40,341 nucleotides of DNA from a virus, in IMG/VR virus record IMGVR_UViG_3300007512_001400, positions 1 through 40,341 of that record. One strand, written 5' to 3'. The notes beneath the pieces were generated by a model, which was given only the letters and a program-made list of their open reading frames with translations, did no database searches and was not told the origin of the DNA. Positions 8,101 through 18,139 of this stretch are shown piece after piece (within the stretch, counting starts at the first letter, position 1; each line of letters begins with the position of its first letter). The position numbers and the translations under genes are program-made.

Positions 8101-10994
8101 ACCCGCTGGTGGACGTGGACAAGCGGCTGGACATCACGGTCGGTGCCCCCATCGGCCACGGCCAGCCTGGCGACGCCCACTTCTTGGAGCTGGCCGACGC
8201 CATCGAGTTCGTGTTCGAGGCGTCGCAGCCCGGCACGCTCGGCAGCGACGAGGGCCGGTTCCGCCGGATCAAGGTCATCGGCCCGACCCTGGAGGACAAC
8301 ACCAAGCTGCCCATCAGCCACCAGGGGCTCGACGGCCTCATCATCGAGGGCTCGGCCTGGCGGCAGGACGGCCTCTCGACGGACCCGGTGGAGATCCTCT
8401 GGAAGGGCGACTCGGCTCCGGCCCTGTTCAGCTTCCACGACAACGCGGGCTGGATCTTCCGCGACCTGGCGTTCCGGTACGACGATGAGGGTGGCGCTCC
8501 TTCGGCCACCATCAACGACCGGCTGTTCGCGCAGATCACGGACGGCTACGCGAACAACTTCCTGTTCGAGAACGTGCAGCTCAAGGGCAAGGCGCACGGC
8601 TGGTTCTGGTTCGAGGGCAGCTCAGGCGGCGGCTACTCGCGCTTCACGATGCGGAACTGCGTCTCGGACCAGACCACGGACTTCGTGGTCCGGGTCGAGT
8701 CGAACGTCGGCCAGGCGGCCAGCCTGCTGATCGAGGACTGCAACTTCCTCACCGGCAAGGCGGCACAGTTCCAGTGCGGCCTGGCGGCGGGCTCGGGGGC
8801 CATCCACGAGGTGTCCACCGATGGGATCAGCACGCGGATCTACCGCACGAAGATCGACGGTGGCGACGCGGGCATCCGTCTCGGCTACACCATCCTCCAG
8901 CCGAAGTGGATCGTGGACTGCAACATCACCGACACGGACCTGATGGCCCTCTACCTCCAGGGCGAGGACATCCGTGTGCAGGGCAACTTCATCGGCACGG
9001 TCCACACGGCGGCGGCCGGAGCGATCCACGCTCGCAAGGTGGCGGTGTTCATGCCCGCCGGGGCGGGCTACAACCACTTCTCGGACAACTGGATCTCGCA
9101 GATCGGCGGCGACGCGCTCTACGGGGTCAACACGCCCATCGCCCTCAGCCACAACAGCTACGTGGGCAACGGCTTCCAGGGCGACGTGTTCCTGGGTGAC
9201 GAGGACCGCTTCGTCAACAACAAGGTGCTCCTGGGCGACCTGACCCCGGCCGACGACTGCTTCGTCAACAACAACAGCGTGGGTGGTGAGCTTCTTGGCT
9301 CCGGCGCATCCGGCGGCCACTACTCGAACAACTGGTGGTCGGGCGACACCGCCACCGCGCATGTCCCGCCCTCCGGCGGGCTGTTCAACAACGAGCGGTT
9401 CGGTACGGGCGACGGCTCGGACGGCGGCCGGGTCACCCTGGCGAACGACTCGAAGTTCACCGGGTGCGTCTTCTACGATGGCGTGCAGAACAGCGGGTTC
9501 ACGGCGAACCGCAACCGCTTCGAGGCCTGCGAGATCGAGCTGTGGTCGGACGTGAACTTCCAGGGGGACGACAACAGCTTCGAGGGCTGCCACATCAGCG
9601 AGCGGGGTGCGTTGGACCTGGAGTTCAAGATCGACGGGGTCGGCACCATCCTCAACGGGAACACCTTCTCGCTCGGGACGGTGACCCTCGGTGACTCCGG
9701 GGCGGCCGAGAAGACCTACCTGGTCGTCTCTGACAACGTCTTCATCGGGCTCGGGACCTCTCCGCTCGTCCGGGGCGGCATGTGGATCTCCGGGGACCAC
9801 TGCACCATCACCGGCAACGTGGTGGGCGGCTACGAGCAGTCGAGCGCGGACGCCGACAAGTGGGGCATCTACTTCCAGGGCGACTACACGACCATCGCCG
9901 ACAACGCGGTGACCGAGTTCGGCATCCGGGCTGACGGCGACTACATCACGATCTCCGGCAACAGGGTGACGACCGACATCGCGGCAACGGGCAACTACCT
10001 GGCGATCAACGGCAACGCCGTGCTGGACGACATCGTCGTCGTCTCGGCGACGGGTCGGACGACGGTTTCCGGCAACTCCGCCAACGGGGACCTGGACTTC
10101 ACCGGGGACGACAGTGCGCTGACTGGCAACGTCTCGTTCGGCAAGACCGACGTGGTCGGTGACGATCTCACCGTGCAGGGCAACAGGTTCGCCGGGACGT
10201 TCCAGACGCTCGGCGACCGGATGGAGATCACCGGGAACTACTTCAACACGACCGTCAACATCGGGATCACGGCCACGCCGGGCACGACCCAGACCGGCCT
10301 GCTCATCTCGTCCAACAAGTTCAACGGCTCGGTCAACGTAGACCCCGATGCCTACCTGGTGAACTGCGTCTTCTCCGACAACCAGTGCGGCGGGCTGGTG
10401 GATCTGTCCGGGAACCTGGCCCCCCTGGAGTGCCAGATCGTCGGCAACGACTTCGCCTCGACCTTCGACGCCCACGGGGCGCAGCGATGCACCTTCTCGG
10501 GCAACCGGGGGGCGGGCAACTGGGATCTGACGCTGCTGGACGACTGCGCGATCACGGGCAACGTCCTGTGGGACAACAGCGGGACGCCGCTTCTCGACGT
10601 GTCGAACGGCAACGACCTGACGGTGACGGGCAACCAGGTCGCGGGCGAGGTCACCGCGACGGGCGCAGACGGGTCCACCTTCGGCAACAACAAGATCGGC
10701 GGTGACCTCAAGCTCGACTCGGCCAACGACTACATCGTCACGGGCAACCGGGTCCTCGGCGAGATCATCGTGCCCGCCGGAGCCTCCGACACCAACGGCG
10801 GTATCATCATGGGCAACCGAGCGCAGAACATCGGCGACAGTGCCTCTGGTGCGATGCCCACGAACTACGTCGTCTGCGTGGGGAACAAGGTCAACAGCAC
10901 GACCACGGCGGGCGTCCAGGGTCAGGTCTTCGCGACCACCCCGGTCACCGCCTCGGCCATGACGTTGAACATCAAGGACGACGCGGACATCTAG
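5133..10994 (+). CDS. Parallel beta-helix tailspike/fibre-like protein (1953 aa)
   Basis: ATG at 5133 follows GAGTGAGG at a suitable distance. Residues 1 to about 1030 are beta-rich and unassigned. From about 1035 to 1940 the sequence becomes a long right-handed parallel beta-helix. Short coils of roughly 17-20 residues repeat with a turn of the form (I/V)(T/S)GN-x-(V/F), for example ITGNVVGG, ISGNRVTT, VSGNSANG, VQGNRFAG, ITGNYFNT and VTGNQVAG. Such solenoids are typical of pectate-lyase-like phage tailspikes and capsule-degrading fibres. I see no clear catalytic triad, so depolymerase activity is not shown. Its position between large structural genes supports a tail fibre or tailspike role in receptor binding. 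Confidence 0.75.
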   Translation: MADYPLTKLDKALDRRGHSTEEKPSWRERLARHDSVPASKAVLAPEVIKGFSGSWAAAFDLTGSVRDEQLAGHPAPLQRRQNNLGMPGMPEINFRPYDHGTNRHGKHGPSLLGHPISFEVVGPTAKHDLLLHQWYISTSGGRDTLHLDTVTYRSTVGTPDLLSGHAGQDSIPEIYNLSGAVPDGGLYVVISMTGSPGTVSDNLVATPGEGGVGDGLFGDDGAPPGAGARRAIVPLTQDSKYEVFRVISFDEGKIELDDNKPLTDYFDFDVATQTCVIRSITIIRPAATRLVAVPGSGRRGAEQTFAFVPPKESLNADYQPIHTQWTSTGLFAPHGSAAEKDNNAPWGYLGHADDWEQKVALPIPRPLFRGLGRLQGVNGEAVNQMNLGRFRIIVSSATDHFDASADVGRIVHIHEVRQVQDGNWETIDTDPAVPVDLIAKPNLDRLLGYYEIVAAGTADQGLGVNTYYDLRMISQIDPNLGLPFYGHGQYFQMATGSGAGQEVKLEWTLHDPIEALWLNDYLPPSDLDSARLQNLIDPSWVEKSLKGRSAVEATSHQAMPDKAIFDTSSSGAGAAGTNANPGSLLDLGFRVVFFPAKVDGNDVVPDFDRPIEGNDLILNPDQAQPQWIEVDYAAGLVHLSHPPVLGGDLLVNAGVLTSGDNPRGEMVFFAACVPFSREPGQTGANPRVTTGQQFGRAGDFCLVDSPEATDTYGHRVFWPVAAKLLNSGPQEEIYLDTRLAADSLPATGFVDVVQGDNDPLGAPLYENAAGDRLCTFGYSRVIYSDAVNNGGNTTLTGSFGGADPTAAFNVNAANPATAVLRRNIVTPNTPDGRAGTDYQFDTTYGWAKRGYALRFKHGTVQAEPDGSLTISTTDPRTAAHEDLFADLFSDWLISGGAVTTSMPGTDLGLDFDEMVVLIQGVRSIIAAHEFTVPAVPNDDAYAYVDGTDPKCPVLSTSSTLALPGPNDVLLGRYTTDGGGGFITSYVDMRNPLVDVDKRLDITVGAPIGHGQPGDAHFLELADAIEFVFEASQPGTLGSDEGRFRRIKVIGPTLEDNTKLPISHQGLDGLIIEGSAWRQDGLSTDPVEILWKGDSAPALFSFHDNAGWIFRDLAFRYDDEGGAPSATINDRLFAQITDGYANNFLFENVQLKGKAHGWFWFEGSSGGGYSRFTMRNCVSDQTTDFVVRVESNVGQAASLLIEDCNFLTGKAAQFQCGLAAGSGAIHEVSTDGISTRIYRTKIDGGDAGIRLGYTILQPKWIVDCNITDTDLMALYLQGEDIRVQGNFIGTVHTAAAGAIHARKVAVFMPAGAGYNHFSDNWISQIGGDALYGVNTPIALSHNSYVGNGFQGDVFLGDEDRFVNNKVLLGDLTPADDCFVNNNSVGGELLGSGASGGHYSNNWWSGDTATAHVPPSGGLFNNERFGTGDGSDGGRVTLANDSKFTGCVFYDGVQNSGFTANRNRFEACEIELWSDVNFQGDDNSFEGCHISERGALDLEFKIDGVGTILNGNTFSLGTVTLGDSGAAEKTYLVVSDNVFIGLGTSPLVRGGMWISGDHCTITGNVVGGYEQSSADADKWGIYFQGDYTTIADNAVTEFGIRADGDYITISGNRVTTDIAATGNYLAINGNAVLDDIVVVSATGRTTVSGNSANGDLDFTGDDSALTGNVSFGKTDVVGDDLTVQGNRFAGTFQTLGDRMEITGNYFNTTVNIGITATPGTTQTGLLISSNKFNGSVNVDPDAYLVNCVFSDNQCGGLVDLSGNLAPLECQIVGNDFASTFDAHGAQRCTFSGNRGAGNWDLTLLDDCAITGNVLWDNSGTPLLDVSNGNDLTVTGNQVAGEVTATGADGSTFGNNKIGGDLKLDSANDYIVTGNRVLGEIIVPAGASDTNGGIIMGNRAQNIGDSASGAMPTNYVVCVGNKVNSTTTAGVQGQVFATTPVTASAMTLNIKDDADI

Positions 10995-11006
10995 GGGAGC
11001 TGACGG

Positions 11007-11837
11007 ATGCGACTGCTTGTAGACCTGCTCAGCCACCTCTCGGATGCGCCCGACGTGATCCAGGTGCAGCGCGTGCCTGCCGAGGCTCCGGCGCACCAGG
11101 AGCCGATCAACGGGAAGTACGCCATCCCCGTGCCCCTGAACATGGACTTCCCGGTGTCGGCGACCGACTACATCCTCGACGGGGCCGGGGACATCGACGG
11201 CGGCGACCTGGTGAGCGAGAGCTACGCCCACCTGCTCGCGCTCTACCCGATGTTCGACAACGTCTACTTCAACCCGCTGCTCACCAGCGACCATGTCGCC
11301 GAGCTGGTCCTCGACCAGACCTTCTGGTTCGTGGACCGAACGCTCGACCCGCAGGCCAACTTCTTCCCCCGGTTCCAGACCGGCCGGGAGGAGGGGGTGC
11401 CGGACGACGGCCAGATGCCGACGCACACGGCGATGATGCCGGTCAACGATGGGGTGACGCCGAACAGGCCGGGCCTGATCATCACGGACTCCATCGACAT
11501 CAGCGCGTACACCCTGGACTGCAACGACGTGCCCGTGGGCACCGACGAGTTCATGGTCTTCTGGAAGCTCTACAACTTCCAGCACACGCACGACGTGGCG
11601 GCTGATGCCGGGCTGCTGGCGGGGACGAACTCTCCGGCTCACCGGCTGCTCGAAGAGACCGACCAGGAGCCGAACGACTTCTCGGTCTGGCTCACGACCG
11701 ACGACGGCTCGAACTGGTGTCAGGTGAACCTGTTGGAGCCCATCGCCTTCTGCGAGAAGACGACCGCGATCCGGTTGGCCTTCCGTAACGACGGCGCTTC
11801 CAAGGTGTTCCTCGCCAGCTTCGCGCTGCTGTTCTGA
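11007..11837 (+). CDS. Probable virion protein (276 aa), unknown fold
   Basis: ATG at 11007 follows GGGAGCTGACGG, 12 bp after the tailspike stop codon, so the two are probably co-transcribed. No recognised domain. The sequence is acidic with many aromatic residues and a beta-rich C-terminus (VWLTTDDGSNWCQVNL, then AFRNDGASKVFLASFALLF), resembling a carbohydrate-binding or jelly-roll-like module in general character only. It lies between two giant structural genes, so an accessory fibre, baseplate or adaptor role is likely. No signal peptide or membrane segment is present. Confidence 0.55.
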   Translation: MRLLVDLLSHLSDAPDVIQVQRVPAEAPAHQEPINGKYAIPVPLNMDFPVSATDYILDGAGDIDGGDLVSESYAHLLALYPMFDNVYFNPLLTSDHVAELVLDQTFWFVDRTLDPQANFFPRFQTGREEGVPDDGQMPTHTAMMPVNDGVTPNRPGLIITDSIDISAYTLDCNDVPVGTDEFMVFWKLYNFQHTHDVAADAGLLAGTNSPAHRLLEETDQEPNDFSVWLTTDDGSNWCQVNLLEPIAFCEKTTAIRLAFRNDGASKVFLASFALLF

Positions 11838-11848
11838 AGGCGGAAATC

Positions 11849-14800
11849 ATGGCACTCGATCACGGAACTGGCGTTTCTCGCACCCTGAGCCCCCTCGACC
11901 GGGCCTGGGCCTCGGTCATCTGGCAGAAGGGCAAGCCCCCGCTGGACGCCGAGCTGAACCTCATGTCCAGCGTCGAGCTGGAGCGGATGCGCCAGTACGT
12001 CGCGGGCGTCATGCCCTCCGGGTTCTTGATGGACCCGACGCGCTCCGAGTTCGACTTCAAGTTCGATCCGCTGTGGGTCAACCACTTCCACCTCGGCGTC
12101 CCTCGGGCCGCTCAGGGGGCGCTCGACGGCGACGAGACGCAGCCGGTCGTGTGGGCCAACGTCAACGGCTGGATCATCCCGGTCGCGGGCACGGACATCA
12201 CCGGCACGTCCGGGGTCCACAACGTCGTCAAGCTCTACCCCGGCCCCGGCTCCGACACCCGCACCGACTTCGTGTTCTTGGAGGCGTGGGCGACCACCGT
12301 CGAGCCCAACCCCTCGCTCCTCAACAAGCCGACCGCCTCGACCGTCTGGAAGTACGGCAACGTCAAGCACGGCGGCACGAACATCACGGACGACCTCGAA
12401 GACCCGGCCATCGGCCACGAGACGACGAAGCGCGTCCAGATCCAGTACCGCATCCGCGTCTACGGCTCCGGCCTCGGCGGCGGGGCGGGCGTGAACCTGG
12501 CCGCCCACCCGGACGGCTTCGGTGACCCGAACATCCTCGGCCAGGCCACGGCCACGGCCCCGGTGGCGGGGATGCAGTGGGTCAACATGCGGGAGGCCCT
12601 CGGCGACCCGAGCCTCTGGCGTGCGGGCGACGGCGACCCGAACAACGCCCTCGGCACCATCGACGGCTACGTCTACGCCATCCCCATCGCGGCGGTCTTC
12701 CGCCGGGCGGGTGGTGTCTACGTCGCGGTCAAGCAGAGCGGCAACCCGGCGCAGAACGAGTCCACCCTGCGGACCCCCGGCGTCGCGACGCTGGTGGACC
12801 CGCTCACGGGTGCCGTGCCGCTGCTCCAGGCGTCCCTGGGGGCCATGCTGGGGCCGGACGACGGCAAGCTGGCCGACTTCACCATCGCGGTCACGAACCT
12901 CAACGGCTGCGGCCTGGAGGACTCCGCCCACGTCCTGTCGAGCATCTTCCTCAAGATCGAAGACGAGATCGTCGGCATCTCGAACGTGGACCTGGTCAAC
13001 GGCGAGATCACCATCCCGGCAGGCGGCCGTGGGCGGTGGGGAACGGCCGCTGTGGGCCACGAGACGGGTGCCCTGGTCAACCAGTTCAACACCCGGCCGG
13101 ACGGCCTCTACGCGGACGAGGTGGCCTCCCAGGACGTGCTCGACCTGCGTCGGGCGGTGAACCCCGGCGACTGGGACTACAACCGCATCCTGGCCCACAA
13201 CGTCGGGTCGCTGGTGAAGGGCACCCTCCGCACCTCGTGGAAGGAGAGCAACCCCGGTGACACCGAGGGTCCGGTGGTCCACGAGGTCGCCGAGCTGTTC
13301 GGCGGCTCCGACCCGGCCCCGAACCACAGCGACGCGGTGGACGGGCCGGACGGCATTCGCACCGTCTGGTCGGACGCGGCCACCATCCAGCCGGACGTGA
13401 CGCTGCTGCTCAAGCACGACGCGACCCCGGACTCGGACGGGAACGTCGGCTTCACGAACACCGGCTTCGACGCCGACGTGGAGTGGGACGTGGGTGCCGA
13501 CCTGAAGCCCATCGGCTTCATGAACCTGGGCGGCCTGGCGTCGGGCTGGTACAACGGCTCCTCCGTCCATCTGTTCATCGGCGGCTCGGACGGCAGCAGC
13601 GGTGCTCGCGGCACCTTCCGGTCGGCGGGTGTCGAGGACGTGCGCTTCGTCACGCCCAACGAGTTCTGGAAGACGGGATACCCCACGGTCGCCCCGGCCA
13701 ACGGCAACCAGCACCCGGTCACCGTGCGTTTCCTCGGCGAGAAGCAGACCACGGCCCCGCCGAGCGCGCTCGCAGAGAGCATCCGGTCGAGCTACCCCGG
13801 CCCGCAGTACCCCTGGCGGGAGACGCGGTTCGAGCGGCCCTTCATCGTCCTGGGCGGCCTGCTGCACAGCAACCTGCGCCTGACGGGCGTGGATGTCGCG
13901 GACCTGTCCTCGGCGGCCGACATCTTCGGGACCACCCGCTACTACCTGGACCTCACCAGCCAGGGCCTCGACTTCAACGCGGACGGCGGCTACTTCAAGA
14001 AGGAGGGCGGCCAGTTCCAGAACGACCCGTCCCTGGTGTCCACCCCGCTCCTGCGGGCCGAGCGCACCCTCTACGGGATGCTGACCAACAACGGCCGGGA
14101 CCACACGGGGGCCTCCTCCGAGGTCTACCTGGTGCTGTTCGGCGACCCGGCCGACCGGAACAACAACGGGGCCTTCCGGGTCATCGGTGCCGGTTCGACG
14201 GCGGACTACACACACCACTCCGGCACGGACGCCGGGATGCTCGTGCTGGAGCCGCTCTCGGCGGACTTCGCGGGCTGGAACGTGGGCACGGGCAACACCC
14301 TGACCGTGGATTTCCGGTCGCAGTGGCACAACGCCGACGACATCAGCAGCTACAACACGCGGGTCGCGGACTTCATGGTCGTGCTCACCGACATCGGCGG
14401 TGAGGGCGGCGACTCGACCCCGTGGGACCTCGGCAACCTGCCCGCCGCTCTGGAGCTGGCGGAGTCCGGCGGGTGGCAGGGCGGACCCCGGTACGCCCCG
14501 AGCAAGATGGTCCTCTCGACCACGCTGCTCTACCACCCCGGCCGGTCGGCGATGACCCGCGTGCCGGACGAGATCGTCCGCTTCGCGATGCGGGGCGGCT
14601 CGGAGGAGACGCTCGGCACCTACCTGCGCCGGGCTCCGTCGAGCATCGACACGACCTTCTCGGCCATCGGCACGGCCACGGACGAGACGTACTGGCCCAC
14701 GGTCCACGTCCAGACCTGGAACCGCCTGGACGGCCTGGGCTGGCACGCCCCGGACGCCCCGGCCTACGGCGGCTCGGTGGTGGGCTTCACCGAGCAGGAC

Positions 14801-17800
14801 CGGGAGCACGAGGTCTTCGTGGACCGGGGCAGCAAGACGGCCATCTTCCGGCCGTTCCGCAACCGGGACATGACCCTCCAGGCGCTCACCTGGACGGACC
14901 TGAACCCCGACTGCCTGCTCGGCAGCTACACCTACCCGGACGCCACGGCGAAGGACCCGATCCAGATCCTCACGGGTCCGGGCGGGGCCGGGCACGGTGC
15001 GGCGGGCAAGCAGATGGGCTTCCTGGTGCCTCGGGAGTTCATGCCCCGCTTCGGTCGGCAGGACATCCCGTACCGGCAGCTCAACGCCGGGACGGCCCCC
15101 ACGGCCGCCGGGTTCATGCCGGGCATCAACCACCTGTTCACCGATGTCACCGATGTCACGAACCCCGTGTTCAACATCATCGGCGGCGAGCGGAACGCGG
15201 GTGGCTCGGAGGTCAACTCCCTGTTCCTGGTGACCCGTGCGACGGAGATCGCCTACGCGAAGGCGAACGCCAGCTACGGGCCGAAGGGCGTCGGGGCCTA
15301 CGGTGCCCGCAAGACCACCGACATCGACCCCAACGCCGGGGCCGACGCGCAGGCGGTCATCGCGGCCCTCGGGGCGGTGAACTCCTCCGACCTCGGGCGT
15401 GGGCTGAAGGGCATCCAGATGCCCCCGTACATGGGCATCGCCCGGCTGTACGGCGTCTACGAGTACGAGGACTACATCGAGCAGGGCGGCACGGCGTTCA
15501 AGTCGAACCGCTACGAGATGGAGTCCGGGCCGCCGCTGGCGACCAACCTCCTCCGCGAGGACGCCGACCAGCAGACGCTCTTCATCCTCCGTGACGGTGC
15601 CCGCGACCTGACGCTGGAGCTGGACGACCACACGTACATCATCCCGAGCAACGCGCTGGACATCACCCGCATCCCGGCCGACCCCGGTCTGGCCCACGCG
15701 GGCTACGTCGAGGGTGTCTCGAAGTTCGAGGACTTCGACTACGTGGTCGAGGCGACGGTGTTCTTCTTCGCGAAGGGGTTCATCAACGAGAACAACGTGG
15801 TCCTGGTCCGCGAGCGCAACGGCAGCTTCGGGCTGAACACGGACGGCGACGACCCCGAGCTGGAGAACGTGCCGATGTGCATCCCCTCTCCGGCGGGGGT
15901 GAACGACCGGCTCTACGTGGCCTACAACCGCACCGTCTACCAGGGCGACCCCTACATGAGTCGCGACGGGGACACGCGGCAGGAGGCCGACTACGAGAAC
16001 CGCTACGGCCGCCTCTCGCCGAGCCAGAGCTGGCTCCTCCGCACGGCGGTCCAGCAGTTCGACTCGGCCGGGGACTTCGTGCCCGAGATGGACAACGAGC
16101 GGGCCTTCGAGGTTCTTGCCTCGATGGACTTCTACACGACGCTCGGCACGGGCAAGGTCGGCGGCGAGCTGTTCCCCGGCACCCCGCTCGACGTGGGGCA
16201 CATCCAGACCGACCTGGTGTCGGCGACGCGGATGCCGCTCACCGAGACGGCGAACGACTGGCGCATCAACGTGCGGGCGTTCACCGAGGGGCAGAAGGAG
16301 AACAGCAGCAGGGCCTCGGTCGGCCTGGAGGTATCGTCCATCGACTCGTTCGTGAAGGCGAACAGCAACGACGACGCCTTCTTCATCACCTTCTCGCTGC
16401 TCGACGGCACGACGGTCACCCTGTACGGGGCGACGACGGCCTTCACGCCGACGCTGACCGGAGCCCCGAACAACATCCCGGCGGAGGACATCTTCAACGT
16501 CGAGCAGAACAGCGGGCACGACGCCCTGGAGCTGCTCAACGAGACGGTGAACTTCGGTGTGTCGGTCGTCGATGGGCAGTCCGTCTCGCAGACGGTCACC
16601 GTCAACGGGGCAAGGGTCGGCGACGGGGTGGTCGTCAACCGGCGGTCGGCTCACGCGGGCATCGAGTTCCACGCCTACGTCACGAACCCGGACGAGGTGA
16701 CGGTCGTCGCCCGGAACACCAACCCGGACGTGCCCTTCGAGTCGCTCTCCGACCACGACGCCATCAAGCAGATCACGGTCACCGTGGCGGACCTCGGTGG
16801 TGTGGATGTCCCGGCGAACAGCAACACCGCGACGGCGGAAGCCTTCGTCGGGGCGGCGGTCGGCGACGTGGTCGTGGTCAACCCCCCGGCGGCTCTCCCG
16901 GCCGGGCTGATCATCACGGCCGACACGGTGACGGTCATCGACCAGGTCACCCTGCGAGTCCACAACACCACGGCCGCTCCCATCGGGCTCGGCGGCGACC
17001 GCATCTGCGACGTGGCCGTGCTCAAGGAGCACCCGCAGGGCAGCGTCAACCTCTCGGCGACCGTCCTCGACTTCAAGGTGATCCACACCAGGGGCACCAA
17101 CGAGGGGATGGCGCAGAGCATCGCGGCGACCATCAACCTGCACAGCCAGCTCGGCAGGACCGTGACGGCCCGCTACGACGGCTCGTCCGTGATCCTCATC
17201 GAGGCCATCCCCACGGGGGCCGAGGGCAACGGCATCGGCGTCCGCTTCGGTCGGCAGTCCTTCGGGGCCACGGTCGGCCAGACGATGGAGCTGACCGAGG
17301 ACACGATGGCGTTCGTGGTGCCGCGCACCAACGAGCTGCCGGTCGGCCACTCGACCACGTCCACCAACCTCGCCGGAGGCGTGGACCTCCCGGTGAACGC
17401 GGGCAACGGGACGAGCCAGATGGCTCTGACCGGCATGACCGAGCGCCTCCCGCTCGGCGTGCTCGTGCAGGACAACGACTTCCTGTGCGAGAACCCGCTC
17501 GGGGACGACGCCTCCGCGATGAACTCGGCGGCGGCTCCGCTGCGGCCCATCCAGACCCTCATGCCCCTCACGGGCGGCGGGGAGGAGTTCTCCAGGTTCT
17601 TGGGGGCTCCCGGTGAGCTGGTGGCCCTGGCGGACGTGCAGGTGGCTCCGGTGTCGTGGGCGGCCTGGACCGACACGGCTCCGAACGGGGCGACCCGCAA
17701 GTTCCGCATCTACCGGGGCGGCGGCTCGGCCTTCGTGCTCTCGGGCGACAACCCCGGCGGCCCCATCGACTGGGTGAGCGAGAGCTTCCCGAAGTCGAGC

Positions 17801-18139
17801 CAGCCGGTGCTCAAGGGCGGTGTGCTGGCCTGCCGGGCGATGCTCGTGCGGAGCTACTACGAGGAGGCCTTCTCGGGCGGGAGCCTGGCGAAGACCCACG
17901 ACGGCGACGAGGTGCAGCTCGTGGTGCTGACCCACGCCCACCTCGGCGACGGCCTGTCGGTCCAGAACGGCGTGACCCTCGACGGCATCATCAGCCCGAG
18001 CGGCTACGGCGAGGGCTACGCCGCCGCCGACCGCTACCGCTGCATGGGGCGGCCGATGGTCCGTGGGTACAGTCGGGCGGTCCCCGACCCGTCGCAGGTG
18101 GTGCTGGCGGTGTACCCGGAGGACCAGCGGGGTAGCTGA
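11849..18139 (+). CDS. Giant virion structural protein (2096 aa)
   Basis: ATG at 11849 follows GAAGGCGG. Residues about 16-40 read LDRAWASVIWQKGKPPLDAELN. The pattern V-x-W-Q-x-G-x-P-x-L-D-A-E-L-N is characteristic of the N-terminus of large phage tail/baseplate proteins, and is my reason for the assignment. The rest is long, beta-rich and Gly/Asp/Asn-rich. A segment near residues 1560-1720 contains two similar stretches ending in VTVNGARVGDGVVVN and VTVADLGGVDVP, a possible duplicated beta domain. No protease or glycosidase motif is recognised. The stop overlaps the next start by one base (TGATG), so translation is coupled. Confidence 0.65.
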   Translation: MALDHGTGVSRTLSPLDRAWASVIWQKGKPPLDAELNLMSSVELERMRQYVAGVMPSGFLMDPTRSEFDFKFDPLWVNHFHLGVPRAAQGALDGDETQPVVWANVNGWIIPVAGTDITGTSGVHNVVKLYPGPGSDTRTDFVFLEAWATTVEPNPSLLNKPTASTVWKYGNVKHGGTNITDDLEDPAIGHETTKRVQIQYRIRVYGSGLGGGAGVNLAAHPDGFGDPNILGQATATAPVAGMQWVNMREALGDPSLWRAGDGDPNNALGTIDGYVYAIPIAAVFRRAGGVYVAVKQSGNPAQNESTLRTPGVATLVDPLTGAVPLLQASLGAMLGPDDGKLADFTIAVTNLNGCGLEDSAHVLSSIFLKIEDEIVGISNVDLVNGEITIPAGGRGRWGTAAVGHETGALVNQFNTRPDGLYADEVASQDVLDLRRAVNPGDWDYNRILAHNVGSLVKGTLRTSWKESNPGDTEGPVVHEVAELFGGSDPAPNHSDAVDGPDGIRTVWSDAATIQPDVTLLLKHDATPDSDGNVGFTNTGFDADVEWDVGADLKPIGFMNLGGLASGWYNGSSVHLFIGGSDGSSGARGTFRSAGVEDVRFVTPNEFWKTGYPTVAPANGNQHPVTVRFLGEKQTTAPPSALAESIRSSYPGPQYPWRETRFERPFIVLGGLLHSNLRLTGVDVADLSSAADIFGTTRYYLDLTSQGLDFNADGGYFKKEGGQFQNDPSLVSTPLLRAERTLYGMLTNNGRDHTGASSEVYLVLFGDPADRNNNGAFRVIGAGSTADYTHHSGTDAGMLVLEPLSADFAGWNVGTGNTLTVDFRSQWHNADDISSYNTRVADFMVVLTDIGGEGGDSTPWDLGNLPAALELAESGGWQGGPRYAPSKMVLSTTLLYHPGRSAMTRVPDEIVRFAMRGGSEETLGTYLRRAPSSIDTTFSAIGTATDETYWPTVHVQTWNRLDGLGWHAPDAPAYGGSVVGFTEQDREHEVFVDRGSKTAIFRPFRNRDMTLQALTWTDLNPDCLLGSYTYPDATAKDPIQILTGPGGAGHGAAGKQMGFLVPREFMPRFGRQDIPYRQLNAGTAPTAAGFMPGINHLFTDVTDVTNPVFNIIGGERNAGGSEVNSLFLVTRATEIAYAKANASYGPKGVGAYGARKTTDIDPNAGADAQAVIAALGAVNSSDLGRGLKGIQMPPYMGIARLYGVYEYEDYIEQGGTAFKSNRYEMESGPPLATNLLREDADQQTLFILRDGARDLTLELDDHTYIIPSNALDITRIPADPGLAHAGYVEGVSKFEDFDYVVEATVFFFAKGFINENNVVLVRERNGSFGLNTDGDDPELENVPMCIPSPAGVNDRLYVAYNRTVYQGDPYMSRDGDTRQEADYENRYGRLSPSQSWLLRTAVQQFDSAGDFVPEMDNERAFEVLASMDFYTTLGTGKVGGELFPGTPLDVGHIQTDLVSATRMPLTETANDWRINVRAFTEGQKENSSRASVGLEVSSIDSFVKANSNDDAFFITFSLLDGTTVTLYGATTAFTPTLTGAPNNIPAEDIFNVEQNSGHDALELLNETVNFGVSVVDGQSVSQTVTVNGARVGDGVVVNRRSAHAGIEFHAYVTNPDEVTVVARNTNPDVPFESLSDHDAIKQITVTVADLGGVDVPANSNTATAEAFVGAAVGDVVVVNPPAALPAGLIITADTVTVIDQVTLRVHNTTAAPIGLGGDRICDVAVLKEHPQGSVNLSATVLDFKVIHTRGTNEGMAQSIAATINLHSQLGRTVTARYDGSSVILIEAIPTGAEGNGIGVRFGRQSFGATVGQTMELTEDTMAFVVPRTNELPVGHSTTSTNLAGGVDLPVNAGNGTSQMALTGMTERLPLGVLVQDNDFLCENPLGDDASAMNSAAAPLRPIQTLMPLTGGGEEFSRFLGAPGELVALADVQVAPVSWAAWTDTAPNGATRKFRIYRGGGSAFVLSGDNPGGPIDWVSESFPKSSQPVLKGGVLACRAMLVRSYYEEAFSGGSLAKTHDGDEVQLVVLTHAHLGDGLSVQNGVTLDGIISPSGYGEGYAAADRYRCMGRPMVRGYSRAVPDPSQVVLAVYPEDQRGS

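Noticed and set aside
1335-8597. A 2420-codon open frame on the minus strand opposite the structural genes, and similar ones at 11720-17941 and 8622-11642
   Set aside because: They mirror the G/C third positions of the plus-strand genes, give Arg/Val/His/Gly-rich sequence without domains and lack start signals.
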